DNA of 64,000 nucleotides from DASVUS01 sp036388675 (GTDB lineage Bacteria; Armatimonadota; Abditibacteriia; Abditibacteriales; Abditibacteriaceae), in contig DASVRI010000021.1 of assembly GCA_036388675.1 (NCBI GenBank), forward strand, positions 36,083 through 100,082, given 5' to 3'. Below the pieces are notes generated by a model. That model had not been told where the DNA came from. It did no database searches and saw nothing but the letters and a program-made list of their open reading frames with translations. How positions within the stretch are numbered: the stretch's first letter is position 1; each line of letters starts with the position of its first letter. Shown here in pieces: positions 51,556 through 60,248 of the stretch. The position numbers were made by a program, and so were the translations under genes.

Positions 51556-53592
51556 ATGAATACTTCCTGTCCGACAAGCCGGAGCAAACAACGAGTACTC
51601 ATAGGCGCACTTGCCGTTGTGGGAACTGGTTCGCTCGTTGCGAATGCAGCCGTTGCAAACGCAGCCGTTACGAATGTAGCCGTTGCGAATGCAGCAAAGG
51701 TGGCTGACTCTGTGACAACGAACCCGACAGCGACGATTGCCGTTCCGCAAGCGAATGAGATTCTGGCGCGTGTGCGCAAAGATCATCCGCGCGTCATGGC
51801 CACCTCTGCCGATTTCACTGCGTTGCGGCAGTTACGAACGCAGAATACGCAATACGAAGCGTGGTATCAAAAGCTGCGCGCGGCTGGCGAGAAGACGCTG
51901 GCCGCACCACCGAGCAAATACGAAATCCCGGATGGCTTGCGCCTGCTGGCCACGAGCCGCCGAGTACTCGAGCGCGTCAGCCAGCTCGCGATGTTGTATC
52001 AACTCGACGGCGAACGGCGCTGGGCCGAGCGTGCCTGGAGCGAGATGGAAGCGGCGGCCAACTTCCCCGATTGGAACCCGAGGCACTTTCTCGACACGGC
52101 GGAAATGACACACGCCTTTGCCATCGGCTACGATTGGCTCTATAACGTGTGGACACCCGAGCAACGCACCGTCTTGCGCAACGCGATGGTGACGAAAGGT
52201 CTCGACCCAACGTTAGAAGCGTATCGCGGAGACGGCGCAGGCCAGGGCTGGTGGGTGAAGTCGGAGCACAACTGGAATCAGGTGTGTCACGGCGGTATCG
52301 GCACCGGTGCGCTGGCGCTGGCCGATGAAGAGCCGCAACGCGCCGGTGAAATCCTCACCAATGTGGTTCGTTATCTGCCGCTGGCGATGAAACACTTCGC
52401 GCCCGACGGAGCATGGAATGAAGGCCCCGGCTACTGGAGCTACGCTACCCAGTACAACGTTGCGATTCTGGCTGCCATGCAGACATCTCTGGGCACCGAC
52501 TACGGACTGTCTCAGATTCCCGGTTTCTCGCAGACGGGCAACTTCCCGGTTTACGTTGCCGGCCCGGTCGGCAAAACATTCAACTACGCTGATAGCGGCG
52601 ACCGAGCCGGCAGTGCAGCGCAACTGTTCTGGCTGGCACGCCGCTTCAACCAACCAGGCTGGGCTAATTACCAGATGCTTTTCGCCGAGCGCTCACCCAA
52701 CGCGCTCGACATGCTGTGGGGCGCTTCATGGTTGCGTCCGCAAGTGCGTCCGCAGGTGCCGACGCAAGGCGCTGCATTCGCCGAAATCGGAAAGCCCATT
52801 TTTCCGCTCGACCGCTATTTTCGCGATTCGGAAGTCGTCACCATGCGTAGCGCCTGGAACGACCCGGACGCAACATTTGTCGCTTTCAAAGCGGGCGATA
52901 ACAAGGCGAACCACTCGCACCTCGACCTGGGCACTTTTGTGCTGGACGCGCTGGGCCATCGCTGGGCGCTTGACCTAGCGGGCGACAACTACAGCCTGCC
53001 GGGCTATTTCGGTGCGCAGCGTTGGGATTACTATCGTCTGCGCACCGAGGGGCACAACACGCTTGTGCTGAACCCGACTGCGAAGCCTGAACAAGACCCG
53101 CGCGCCGCTTCGCAGATTCTTCGGTTCGATACACAACCAAACGCCTCTTTTGCCGTGGCCGACCTGACACAGGCGTATGCGCCGCAGGCCATGAAAGTGC
53201 AACGCGGCGTAATGCTGCTGGGTCGTAAGCAAGTGTTGATTCAAGACGAAATCGAAGCAGCCGCGCCGTCCGATGCGTGGTGGTTCATGCACACCCAGGC
53301 GGAAATAAAAATCGAAGATGACGGCACCAGCGCCATACTCACGCAGGGCAAGGCGCGCCTGATGGCTAAGATTCTGTTGCCCGTCGGGACACAGTTCGCC
53401 GCCATGGATGCTAGACCGCTGCCCTCATCCCCCAATCCTAAAGGGCAGGATGAAAACAAGGGTGTGCGCAAACTCTCGATTCATCTGCCGGGCGTTTCGA
53501 GTACTCGCATCGCCGTTTTACTGGTGCCGCTGCGCGAAAACGAATTCCTGCCCACACAGACAGTGGCCATTCGCCCGTTGGAGCGCTGGTAA
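51556..53592 (+). CDS. Heparinase II/III family polysaccharide lyase-like protein, secreted
   Basis: A signal region (VLIGALAVVGTGSLVANAA) runs into four ANAAV-type repeats. Residues about 75-380 form an alpha-toroid (FLDTAEMTHAFAIGYDWLYN; SEHNWNQVCHGGIG; PDGAWNEGPGYWSYATQYN). The C-terminal beta-sandwich contains the family motif AGDNKANHSHLDLGTFVLDA. These match PL family heparinase II/III-like proteins such as PL15/17/21. It probably cleaves an acidic polysaccharide by elimination; the exact substrate is unknown. GAGTACTC copies at 51593, 51962 and 53499 are in frame. Confidence 0.88.
   Translation: MNTSCPTSRSKQRVLIGALAVVGTGSLVANAAVANAAVTNVAVANAAKVADSVTTNPTATIAVPQANEILARVRKDHPRVMATSADFTALRQLRTQNTQYEAWYQKLRAAGEKTLAAPPSKYEIPDGLRLLATSRRVLERVSQLAMLYQLDGERRWAERAWSEMEAAANFPDWNPRHFLDTAEMTHAFAIGYDWLYNVWTPEQRTVLRNAMVTKGLDPTLEAYRGDGAGQGWWVKSEHNWNQVCHGGIGTGALALADEEPQRAGEILTNVVRYLPLAMKHFAPDGAWNEGPGYWSYATQYNVAILAAMQTSLGTDYGLSQIPGFSQTGNFPVYVAGPVGKTFNYADSGDRAGSAAQLFWLARRFNQPGWANYQMLFAERSPNALDMLWGASWLRPQVRPQVPTQGAAFAEIGKPIFPLDRYFRDSEVVTMRSAWNDPDATFVAFKAGDNKANHSHLDLGTFVLDALGHRWALDLAGDNYSLPGYFGAQRWDYYRLRTEGHNTLVLNPTAKPEQDPRAASQILRFDTQPNASFAVADLTQAYAPQAMKVQRGVMLLGRKQVLIQDEIEAAAPSDAWWFMHTQAEIKIEDDGTSAILTQGKARLMAKILLPVGTQFAAMDARPLPSSPNPKGQDENKGVRKLSIHLPGVSSTRIAVLLVPLRENEFLPTQTVAIRPLERW
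51637..51695 (+). repeat. 15-bp unit x4 (GTTGCGAATGCAGCC type)
   Basis: Four imperfect head-to-tail units (two to three substitutions each) encode V-(A/T)-N-(A/V)-A repeats just after the signal peptide of the heparinase-type gene. Confidence 0.85.
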
Positions 53593-53633
53593 ACAGCAGG
53601 GACATCGCGGCCAGTTAGAGTCAGAACGACTAC

Positions 53634-53765
53634 AGACCTCTTGCATAAGTCCTGGCGACGGCTGTTTTTCCCAACCGCGACCATGAGGCAGCGGGCTGAT
53701 TCACTTCAGCAAGCCCGCTTCTTCACGGGCGCGGTTGCACAGAAGCGCACTTATGCAAGAGATCT
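53634..53765. mobile_element. 132-bp MITE-like element, copy 2
   Basis: Starts AGACCTCTTGCATAAGTCC and ends GCACTTATGCAAGAGATCT; the right end differs by one base from a perfect inverted repeat. It has the same length and interior as copy 1 at 2301-2432 with roughly ten substitutions, so the two are not a very recent pair. Flanks are TAC and TAA, not an exact target duplication. It lies downstream of the heparinase-type gene. Confidence 0.88.
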
Positions 53766-53768
53766 TAA

Positions 53769-53834
53769 AATAAAAGCCTCTGCTCCGGCAGCCTGAATAC
53801 TGCCAGCCTGAATACTGCGGAAGAGGCTTTTATT
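53769..53834 (+). terminator. Terminator-like hairpin before crcB, with a 15-bp tandem duplication in its loop
   Basis: Arms AATAAAAGCCTCT (53769-53781) and its complement (53822-53834) are followed by CTGATTTTT. The loop contains CAGCCTGAATACTGC twice in a row. It ends transcription from the heparinase gene about 20 bases before crcB. Confidence 0.65.
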
Positions 53835-53855
53835 CTGATTTTTCGGGGAACAACA

Positions 53856-54269
53856 ATGAAACTGATGTGGCTCATGCTGGCCGGCGCGCTGGGAACCGCC
53901 GCGCGATACGGTCTTACCTCCACGATTCACAGTTGGTTAAGCGGTCGCGGTTCCGGCGGTTTCGTAACGGGAGCACAGGGCACAATCTTTCCCCTGGGAA
54001 CGCTGGTTGTGAACGTGATCGGCTCGTTGTTGCTGGCGTTTATTACCACACTGGCGCTGCATGAAGCGGTGAAGCCGGAACTGCGCCTCACATTAGGCAC
54101 CGGCTTTCTCGGCGCTTTTACCACGTTCTCAACTTTTGAATTGGAATCCGAAAATCTGCTGTCGAGCGGCGCGTGGTGGCTTTCAACGGTTTACATTGCA
54201 GGCAACTTGCTGCTGGGCTTCAGCGCGATTTTTCTCGGGCGAGCCATCGCGCTGCGAGTACTCTCGTGA
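53856..54269 (+). CDS. crcB: Fluoride efflux channel CrcB/Fluc
   Basis: A 137-residue membrane protein with four helices. It shows GALGTAARYGL at the start, GTLVVNVIGSLLLAF with the pore Asn, and GTGFLGAFTTFSTFELES, the conserved Fluc signature with the Phe box and Thr residues. It exports fluoride as a dual-topology dimer. No fluoride-riboswitch consensus is visible in the leader. A GAGTACTC copy (54256) is read as R-V-L immediately before the stop. Confidence 0.95.
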   Translation: MKLMWLMLAGALGTAARYGLTSTIHSWLSGRGSGGFVTGAQGTIFPLGTLVVNVIGSLLLAFITTLALHEAVKPELRLTLGTGFLGAFTTFSTFELESENLLSSGAWWLSTVYIAGNLLLGFSAIFLGRAIALRVLS

Positions 54270-54305
54270 AAGGGCAGGAGAGTAGGCAAAGACCTGAAAA
54301 AGGTT

Positions 54306-56411
54306 CTAAAACGGCAACAGCGCATGGGCGGTGCGGCCTTGCCAGGCGTCGATGATGACCCACAGCACGACCATGACGATGTGCCCCAGAGCCAGGCCGA
54401 GAAAGGTCGGCGTCATTTTGCGATAAGTATCGGCGCCGCCAAAGCGGGTGATGAGAACTTTGCACAGCCAGCCCAGAAAAATCGAGAACCACATCGAATA
54501 CATGGCAAACGGCACGCACATGAGTACTCCGATGGGGTGCAGAGGAAACCACAGCAGGCGGCTACGCGCCATCATGATGCCGTAAGTGAGCAGCCCGCCG
54601 ATGCCGAACCATAACCAGTTGACCAGGAAGTTGGTTTCAATGTCACGCGTGATGCCGATGGTGTGGCGCGCCGGTTGCGTGGCCCCGGTTTCTATCCACC
54701 AGCGTTGCAGTTGCAAACCGCCTTCTGTGTAGCCCAACTTGATAACCATCCACACACCGACCGAGAACGAAATCACCGTCACGGCAGCGATGAGAGCCAG
54801 CAATGGCTTGATGGCGATCTTTCGGTCGTGCGCCAGTTTGAAGCTTTGCACAAAGCTGGGAAGCAGGAAACCGCGCATCTCGAACATCAAGCTGCCGCTG
54901 ATAATCGAAGCCGGAGCCGCGCTCGCCGCGCTGAACATCTTGCCCGCGCCGCCCAACAGAAACGCTAACGGCCCTAATGTCATCCAGCCGGTGTGGACGA
55001 ACATCAGGCCACCTTCAGCGACGACACGCGTCAAACCCAGCGCCACCACCAGGTAAGTCAGCCACATCGCCAGTGCCAGGAGCGTATTGACGCCGGCAGC
55101 AATCGTCCACAGAAGCACAAAAGCAAAAGAAGCGATAAATCCCCAGAACGCGACGGGATAGGAAAGCGCTTCCTGCTTTTCGGATGGAGATGGTGCGGCG
55201 CGCCCGAACGCACGGCGCACGATGTGCCCGAAGTGCTCGCGACCAATCCACAGCACAAGCCCCACATAAGCGAAGTAGGCACCGAACTGCTGGTAGCCGA
55301 TAAAGCCTTTGGCCCAACCGCGCGTCCAGAACTGGTCGGGAATGGCCGAGGGCATAATGCCCATGTAATAGGCCATGATGAGCTGTGCTTTGGTGAACAG
55401 GTAGAAAAACCACAGCGAAAGCGAAACTTCGCTGGTCAGCAAGTAGGTGATGCCGACGACTGTGGGAAAGACGCGAACCTCAATGCCGCCAATCTGGTTC
55501 CACGGCGCTTCGGAAAGCACCGGCGCCATGTTGATGTTGAGCGGCACCCTGGGCACATCGGGAAAATACAGGTTCAGCCCATTCAGCGCCTCGATGAAAA
55601 CCGCGATGCCAAAGCCGACCCACATCGCCGGATTACGAAAGAAGCGACCGACAACCGCGTATTTGTCGTTGCGGTCGAGGTCTTCGGTGAGGTCGGTCGG
55701 CAGGCGCAGGAGTGGGAATGTCAGGGCTTCGCGCTCGGCCCACTGGGCGCGCAGCATTACACCGAGACAGCCCAACATGAAGTGCAGCGCCAGAATCATC
55801 GAAGTCCAGGCCACAAGCGGCACAATCCACGACGCCCAGGGAATGACGCCATTAGTTCCCACATACCAACCTTCCACCACATCGCGGTTGAGTTGTCCGT
55901 CTGGTGTAAGCGCCGGTGTCAGCCACGGCTTGATGTAGGGTTGAAGAGAACTGAGCCAGTTGTTTTCCGATGTCGCGTAGTAGAACGAAGCCAGAATGTT
56001 GGGCACGAAGAAGTTTTCGCCGCCGCGCCCCGGCGTCAGTGTGGAAAACAGGCAGGTGATGTAGATCGTCAGCGTTTCGTTGCGCGAAAGGGTCAGGCGG
56101 TGCGACAGCAGATTCAATATCGGGTTGAGAACCAGCAGCAAAAACAAGAGCACCGCGATGGCACCCGCCGGCAGATGCGCCGCCCCCAGAAACGTGTTAC
56201 TGAATTTGTAATCGACAATGGGAATAGCGTAGCCGAACAATGCGGCCAGCAACAGGCTGATGACAACAACACGCAAAGTAACGCCACGATCACGCGCGGT
56301 TTGCCGACCATCGGCAAAGGGATCATTGACAACAGAAATCTTATCGGTGTTCGTTTCCGGCGCGGAGATGGCGGCGTCGGCAACGGCGGAAGGCGAGAAT
56401 TCCTTTGTCAT
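54306..56411 (-). CDS. DUF6785-type polytopic membrane protein (oligopeptide-transporter-like)
   Basis: A 701-residue integral membrane protein with about 14 hydrophobic helices after a 45-residue cytosolic start (VVVISLLLAALFGYAIPIVD onward). Recognisable segments are LSRNETLTIYITCLFSTLTPG, FPLLRLPTDLTED and GLTRVVAEGGLMFVHTGWM. The family is abundant in Planctomycetota-like and Armatimonadota-like bacteria and is distantly similar to OPT transporters. It probably moves a peptide or an oligomeric solute; substrate is unknown. It converges on crcB. One GAGTACTC copy (54522) lies near its 3' end. Confidence 0.75.
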   Translation of the reverse strand: MTKEFSPSAVADAAISAPETNTDKISVVNDPFADGRQTARDRGVTLRVVVISLLLAALFGYAIPIVDYKFSNTFLGAAHLPAGAIAVLLFLLLVLNPILNLLSHRLTLSRNETLTIYITCLFSTLTPGRGGENFFVPNILASFYYATSENNWLSSLQPYIKPWLTPALTPDGQLNRDVVEGWYVGTNGVIPWASWIVPLVAWTSMILALHFMLGCLGVMLRAQWAEREALTFPLLRLPTDLTEDLDRNDKYAVVGRFFRNPAMWVGFGIAVFIEALNGLNLYFPDVPRVPLNINMAPVLSEAPWNQIGGIEVRVFPTVVGITYLLTSEVSLSLWFFYLFTKAQLIMAYYMGIMPSAIPDQFWTRGWAKGFIGYQQFGAYFAYVGLVLWIGREHFGHIVRRAFGRAAPSPSEKQEALSYPVAFWGFIASFAFVLLWTIAAGVNTLLALAMWLTYLVVALGLTRVVAEGGLMFVHTGWMTLGPLAFLLGGAGKMFSAASAAPASIISGSLMFEMRGFLLPSFVQSFKLAHDRKIAIKPLLALIAAVTVISFSVGVWMVIKLGYTEGGLQLQRWWIETGATQPARHTIGITRDIETNFLVNWLWFGIGGLLTYGIMMARSRLLWFPLHPIGVLMCVPFAMYSMWFSIFLGWLCKVLITRFGGADTYRKMTPTFLGLALGHIVMVVLWVIIDAWQGRTAHALLPF

Positions 56412-56480
56412 AGTAGAAGGTGCTTACATCATAACACGCACACAGAATCCATCACAACTTTCCGGCAGGGCCAGTTCCAG

Positions 56481-56684
56481 CTAGTGCTTCAACTTGGTAG
56501 TAGATAGGATGATCTTTACGAACCCGAAGCGTGAACGACGGGCTGGTGTAATGCACACATGGAGCCCGTCACTCACAGCCCCCAGCAGACAAATCGTTGT
56601 CTGCTTCTCAGGCAAGCAACACTTTGGGTTCGTTTGAACTCAGATTGATCAAACTCTATAACTACTACACGGTTCAAGCACTAG
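56481..56684. repeat. Outer inverted-repeat element (204 bp) carrying a nested palindromic element
   Basis: CTAGTGCTTCAACTTGGTAG at 56481 and its imperfect complement near 56662-56684 (about four mismatches in 23 bases) enclose the family-2 element at 56518-56633. This suggests one mobile repeat inserted into another. There is no coding capacity; the whole 386-base gap 56412-56797 holds only these repeats. Confidence 0.6.
56518..56633. repeat. Palindromic element family 2, copy C (116 bp)
   Basis: Begins ACGAACCCGAAGCGTGAACG and ends with the near-complement CACTTTGGGTTCGT. The interior shares CTCACAGCCCCCAGCAGA and CGTTGTCTGCTTCT with copy A at 18651-18756. Confidence 0.85.
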
Positions 56685-56797
56685 AAACCCAGTTGTAACT
56701 TGGAAAGATTTCACTGGCTCCTTGCTCGTGCGCCATACAGTCTGTGCCATGCGGGCGCATTTGTGGCAACTTGGATTAAAATAAACCTATTCCACAC

Positions 56798-57232
56798 ATG
56801 GAGTACTCGGTGAAGCATTTCACTTCTTTGCAACGCGCCACTTTGTGTGCTGCGCTCGACCGCATCATCCCGCCCGACGATTATCCATCGGCCACGCAAA
56901 ATGGTGTTCTTGAATACCTGGAGCGGCAGTTCGACCGCGACTTGCAACCGCTGCTGGAAACCTATCATCATGGTCTCGACGCGTTGCACTACGAATCACA
57001 TTTGCACTTCGAGCAGAACTTTGCCCACCTCGCGCCGCCACAGCAAGACAGTGTGTTAAGCCGCATCGAGCATGGTGATGTCGCGGCGGCGTGGCCGGTC
57101 GAGCCACGGCAATTCTTTCAGCTTTTGACGCAGCATTGTGCTGAGGGCTATTACAGCGATCCGGGGAACGGCGGCAATCCGCAGATGGCCTCGTGGAAGA
57201 TGGTTGGATTCGACCAGGGTGTGGATTTATGA
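56798..57232 (+). CDS. Gluconate 2-dehydrogenase subunit 3 family protein
   Basis: A 144-residue protein reading FTSLQRATLCAALDRIIPPD near the start, then FAHLAPPQQDSVLSRIE, FFQLLTQHCAEGYYSDPGNG and GNPQMASWKMVGFD, all typical of the small gluconate-dehydrogenase-like subunit. No Tat signal is visible, unlike many homologues. The start is ATGGAGTACTC, so the palindrome provides codons 2-4. Its stop overlaps the start of the GMC subunit by four bases, meaning the two are translated as a coupled pair. Confidence 0.88.
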   Translation: MEYSVKHFTSLQRATLCAALDRIIPPDDYPSATQNGVLEYLERQFDRDLQPLLETYHHGLDALHYESHLHFEQNFAHLAPPQQDSVLSRIEHGDVAAAWPVEPRQFFQLLTQHCAEGYYSDPGNGGNPQMASWKMVGFDQGVDL

Positions 57233-58875
57233 GTACTCGCAATTACGATGTAATTATTGTCGGTGCGGGCGCGGGCGGCGGCATCGTGGCGGGAGTGCTG
57301 GCTGAAGCCGGTCATCACGTGCTGCTCCTGGAGCGCGGCCCGCACTTGCGCTTCAACGATGTGCCGCGCGATCACCTGCGCAGCCAGCGCCTGTCGCTTT
57401 ATGGCCACAACGCCGGGCCGCATATTGATGGTAATCCTCGCGTGGTGGTAAACGCCGCGGGCCGCGAGGCCGTTGTGCGCCCGCACGAAGGTGGCTATCA
57501 CAACAACGCGGCGTGCGTCGGTGGCGGCACGCGCGTTTATGGCGCGCAGGCGTGGCGTTTCATGCCGCAAGATTTTCGCATGGCGACGCTTTACGGAGTG
57601 CCGGACGGAAGTTCGCTGGCCGACTGGCCGCTTTCTTACGAAGACCTGGCGCCTTACTACACGCGTGCCGAATGGGAAATCGGTGTGGCCGGTGATAGCG
57701 ATGCGATTCAAGTGCAAGCGCCGGGCACAACGCCTTATCCCATGCCTCCTGTGCCGCCAGATTCGAAAACACGAGTACTCGAACGCGGAGCCACGGCCCT
57801 GGGGTGGAAGACATTTCCCATTCCGCTGCTCATCAACACGGTGCCGCGTGGGGAGCGCGATTCGTGCGTGCAGTGCAAGTATTGCGTTGGCTTCGCTTGC
57901 CCTACGAACGCTAAAAACGGCACGCAAAACACCATGATCCCGCGTGCTGCGGCGACCGGCAATTGTGACATCGTGAGCCAGGCCATGACCGAGCGCATCG
58001 AAACCGACACGCAGGGAAATGCCATCGGTGTTTCCTATTTCGCGCAGGAAAACGGCCAGACAATGCATCACACGGCCAGGGCCAGGGTTGTTGTCGCTTC
58101 GGCAGGCGCTATCGAATCGGCGCGCTTGCTGCTGAACTCGCGTTCGCCACATCATCCGCAGGGTTTGGGCAACACGCACGACATGGTAGGCCGCAACCTG
58201 CAAGGTCACTATTATCCCGGTGCTTCCGGAATTTGCGAGGAAACCGTCTTTGATGGAGTAGGGCCGGGCGTTACCATCGCGACCAATCAGTTTAACCACG
58301 GCAACGCCGGTGTGATCGGCGGCGGAATGCTGGCTGATGATTTCATCAAGCCGCCAATCGACTTCTGGTTCACCTCGCTGCCGCCGGATATGCCGCGTTG
58401 GGGATTGCAAAGCAAACAGTGGATGCGCGACAACTTCACTCGCGTGCTGCACATTAAGGGACCCGTGCAGGAAATCCCCTGTCCCGACGGGCGGGTGCAA
58501 GTGGACGACACGGTGCGCGACCGCTGGGGTATTCCCGTGGCGCGTCTGAGCGGCGCGACGCACTCAGCCACGGTGGACACGGCTGAATTTATGCGTGAGC
58601 GTGCCGAACAGTGGTTGCGCGCCTGTGGCTGCACCAAAGTGTGGAGTCACAGGCGCGGACTGAGCCTGAGCGGTGGGCAGCACCAGGCGGGCACCTGTCG
58701 CATGGGCCGCGATGCGAAAGACTCCGTAACCGATTTCTATGGTCGTGTGCACGGCCACGATAACCTGTTCGTTGTCGATGGCTCACTGCACGTCACCAAC
58801 GGCGGTTTCAATCCGGTGCTGACGATTATGGCTCTGGCATTCCGCAGCGCCGAACACATCGCGAAGTCGCTGTGA
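57229..58875 (+). CDS. GMC-family FAD oxidoreductase (gluconate-dehydrogenase-like large subunit)
   Basis: The FAD site is YDVIIVGAGAGGGIVAGVL. A second signature lies around NAACVGGGTRVYGAQAWRF, and the C-terminus has LSGGQHQAGTCRMG and VVDGSLHVTNGGFNPVLTI with the active-site His/Asn pair of GMC enzymes. It is 548 residues and complete. ATGAGTACTC at 57229 makes the palindrome overlap both the start codon and the TGA of subunit 3. It oxidises a sugar or sugar acid. A cytochrome c subunit is not present next door. A segment CVQCKYCVGFACPTNAK contains four Cys that could bind a metal or cluster. Confidence 0.92.
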   Translation: MSTRNYDVIIVGAGAGGGIVAGVLAEAGHHVLLLERGPHLRFNDVPRDHLRSQRLSLYGHNAGPHIDGNPRVVVNAAGREAVVRPHEGGYHNNAACVGGGTRVYGAQAWRFMPQDFRMATLYGVPDGSSLADWPLSYEDLAPYYTRAEWEIGVAGDSDAIQVQAPGTTPYPMPPVPPDSKTRVLERGATALGWKTFPIPLLINTVPRGERDSCVQCKYCVGFACPTNAKNGTQNTMIPRAAATGNCDIVSQAMTERIETDTQGNAIGVSYFAQENGQTMHHTARARVVVASAGAIESARLLLNSRSPHHPQGLGNTHDMVGRNLQGHYYPGASGICEETVFDGVGPGVTIATNQFNHGNAGVIGGGMLADDFIKPPIDFWFTSLPPDMPRWGLQSKQWMRDNFTRVLHIKGPVQEIPCPDGRVQVDDTVRDRWGIPVARLSGATHSATVDTAEFMRERAEQWLRACGCTKVWSHRRGLSLSGGQHQAGTCRMGRDAKDSVTDFYGRVHGHDNLFVVDGSLHVTNGGFNPVLTIMALAFRSAEHIAKSL

Positions 58876-58930
58876 AGGCCTAACGAGTACTCGTTACAAC
58901 GCTCACACACCCGAGCTTTGCTTGCCAGTG

Positions 58931-59047
58931 GTTTCAAAACCTCGTAATGACACGCAGCCTGTAGGGGCGCAACGCATTGCGCCCTAAGCATGAATCGTCT
59001 CGCAATACTGGGCGCAACGTGTTGCGCTTTTACAAAGGTTTTGAAAC
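58931..59047. repeat. 117-bp MITE-like inverted-repeat element
   Basis: GTTTCAAAACCT (58931-58942) is the exact complement of AGGTTTTGAAAC (59036-59047). The interior holds GTAGGGGCGCAACGCATTGC and a partly complementary GGGCGCAACGTGTTGCGC. It lies between convergent genes. Only one copy is in the window. Confidence 0.7.
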
Positions 59048-59052
59048 TACTT

Positions 59053-59565
59053 CTACGCGTTTTCTACGTGGTGCAGCGCGGCGAGGCCGTTAATGATGGA
59101 GAAGCGCAGTTTCTGCGCCGCCGTGCTGAAATTGATGGCATCTGCCGTGTAGCGATGGCTCCAACTCGACACCCGACCGACGGCATCGCACGGGTAGGCC
59201 ACGATTTCGCAACCGTCGATGGAGCCGCTGGATTTTGTGTCGCGTGCGAACAACAGAAAATAAGTGGAGCGTGCAGGGTCGCCTTCGCGGCTTTCGGTGG
59301 ATTCCCAGGGCAGCAACGCGCTTTCGGCGCTTTGCGGTATGCTCCACACTTCGATGCGTTGTGCCTGTTCGACAAGGACTTCAGGAACAGCGCTGAAGCA
59401 GCTTTTCTCCCAGGCTGTGGGCTTGAGCAGTTGAAAGAAATCGCTGCTGTCGAGCGTTACGCTGTCCAGCGTCAGGGCATCAAGCACGATGCCATTTGGT
59501 TCAGGCTTTTCTCTGTTGCTCGTATCTGTGGCATCTCTTTCGGGGCGGGCGGTTGTTTCACTCAT
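59053..59565 (-). CDS. Hypothetical protein
   Basis: A 170-residue protein beginning MSETTARPERDATDTSNREK, then a mixed alpha/beta region (FFQLLKPTAWEKSCFSAVPEVL; RIEVWSIPQSAESALLPWES; STYFLLFARDTKSSGSIDGC) and an end rich in small helices (INFSTAAQKLRFSIINGLAAL). No signal peptide or membrane helix. I do not recognise a family. Coding is supported by composition and by a GGAGA-type site before the start. Confidence 0.6.
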   Translation of the reverse strand: MSETTARPERDATDTSNREKPEPNGIVLDALTLDSVTLDSSDFFQLLKPTAWEKSCFSAVPEVLVEQAQRIEVWSIPQSAESALLPWESTESREGDPARSTYFLLFARDTKSSGSIDGCEIVAYPCDAVGRVSSWSHRYTADAINFSTAAQKLRFSIINGLAALHHVENA

Positions 59566-59736
59566 GCGTGTTAGTCTCCTTCCAGGTTGCTGCGTTGGAT
59601 GGCTGCAAACTCAGTCGCAAACATCATCATTGCACCCATTGTATGCCTCGAACATTTCGCATTCATTTCAACAAAATGAATTTACTATGTGCTGGCTGCA
59701 AACGAGTACTCGCAAAAGACGCCCGGAGTTATTGAA

Positions 59737-59985
59737 ATGGATGACCGGGAAGCCAAACCTGAGTTTGGCCGGGGCGCACGCCCTGCGCCTCGGCGCGGCA
59801 GGATAACCTCATCCAAATATGCTCTAATGGCGTTGAGGAGAAGGCTGATCGGTGGTGCGGCGGGGATACCGGCGGCGATCGCTGCGAAAACGGCGGTCGG
59901 GTTGAGCGCGAACTTCAGCGCGGCGGTCGGTGCCTTTGCGGCGCTCCTGACCACAGCGTCGTTCACTGCGTCGCTCAGTCTCTGA
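59737..59985 (+). CDS. Small Ala-rich protein, unknown
   Basis: GGAG lies eight bases before the ATG at 59737. The 82 residues start MDDREAKPEFGRGARPAPRR, basic and Pro-rich, then LMALRRRLIGGAAGIPAAIA and an Ala-rich, weakly hydrophobic end. Without relatives its reality is uncertain. A GAGTACTC copy (59704) lies just upstream. Confidence 0.35.
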   Translation: MDDREAKPEFGRGARPAPRRGRITSSKYALMALRRRLIGGAAGIPAAIAAKTAVGLSANFSAAVGAFAALLTTASFTASLSL

Positions 59986-60031
59986 GCCGCGTTGTGGCAT
60001 CAATTCGTCCCGAAAGGTGCGTTGGAAGAGA

Positions 60032-60163
60032 CTAGGAGAAATGCACCATCAGGCCGAAGGCTGTCGCCATGATGAGAACCCAACCCAGTGCGAGAAGAAC
60101 GCCGACAGTCGCGCCTTTGTTGCTATTCAGGATGCGCTCTTCGATTTTGAATATCAGATCCAT
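60032..60163 (-). CDS. 43-residue single-pass membrane protein
   Basis: On the minus strand, ATG at 60163 to TAG at 60032 encodes MDLIFKIEERILNSNKGATV followed by a hydrophobic helix (GVLLALGWVLIMATAFGLMV) and HFS. The sharp amphipathic-then-transmembrane layout and a GGAG eleven bases upstream support a real small membrane protein. It is leftward and immediately downstream of the SF2 helicase gene, and may be cotranscribed with it. No family is recognised. Confidence 0.5.
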   Translation of the reverse strand: MDLIFKIEERILNSNKGATVGVLLALGWVLIMATAFGLMVHFS

Positions 60164-60248
60164 GAAACGATTTGCTCCACAAACAGAAGTTTTTCGTCTT
60201 GTTGATTATACCTACATCAAGCCTCTCCGTGCTGCCAGGCAAAGACTA

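Noticed and set aside
53769..53855. Fluoride riboswitch before crcB
   Set aside because: The leader is a terminator-type hairpin with a 15-bp duplication; none of the conserved crcB-motif segments (such as the CTGATG-type end) could be found in order.
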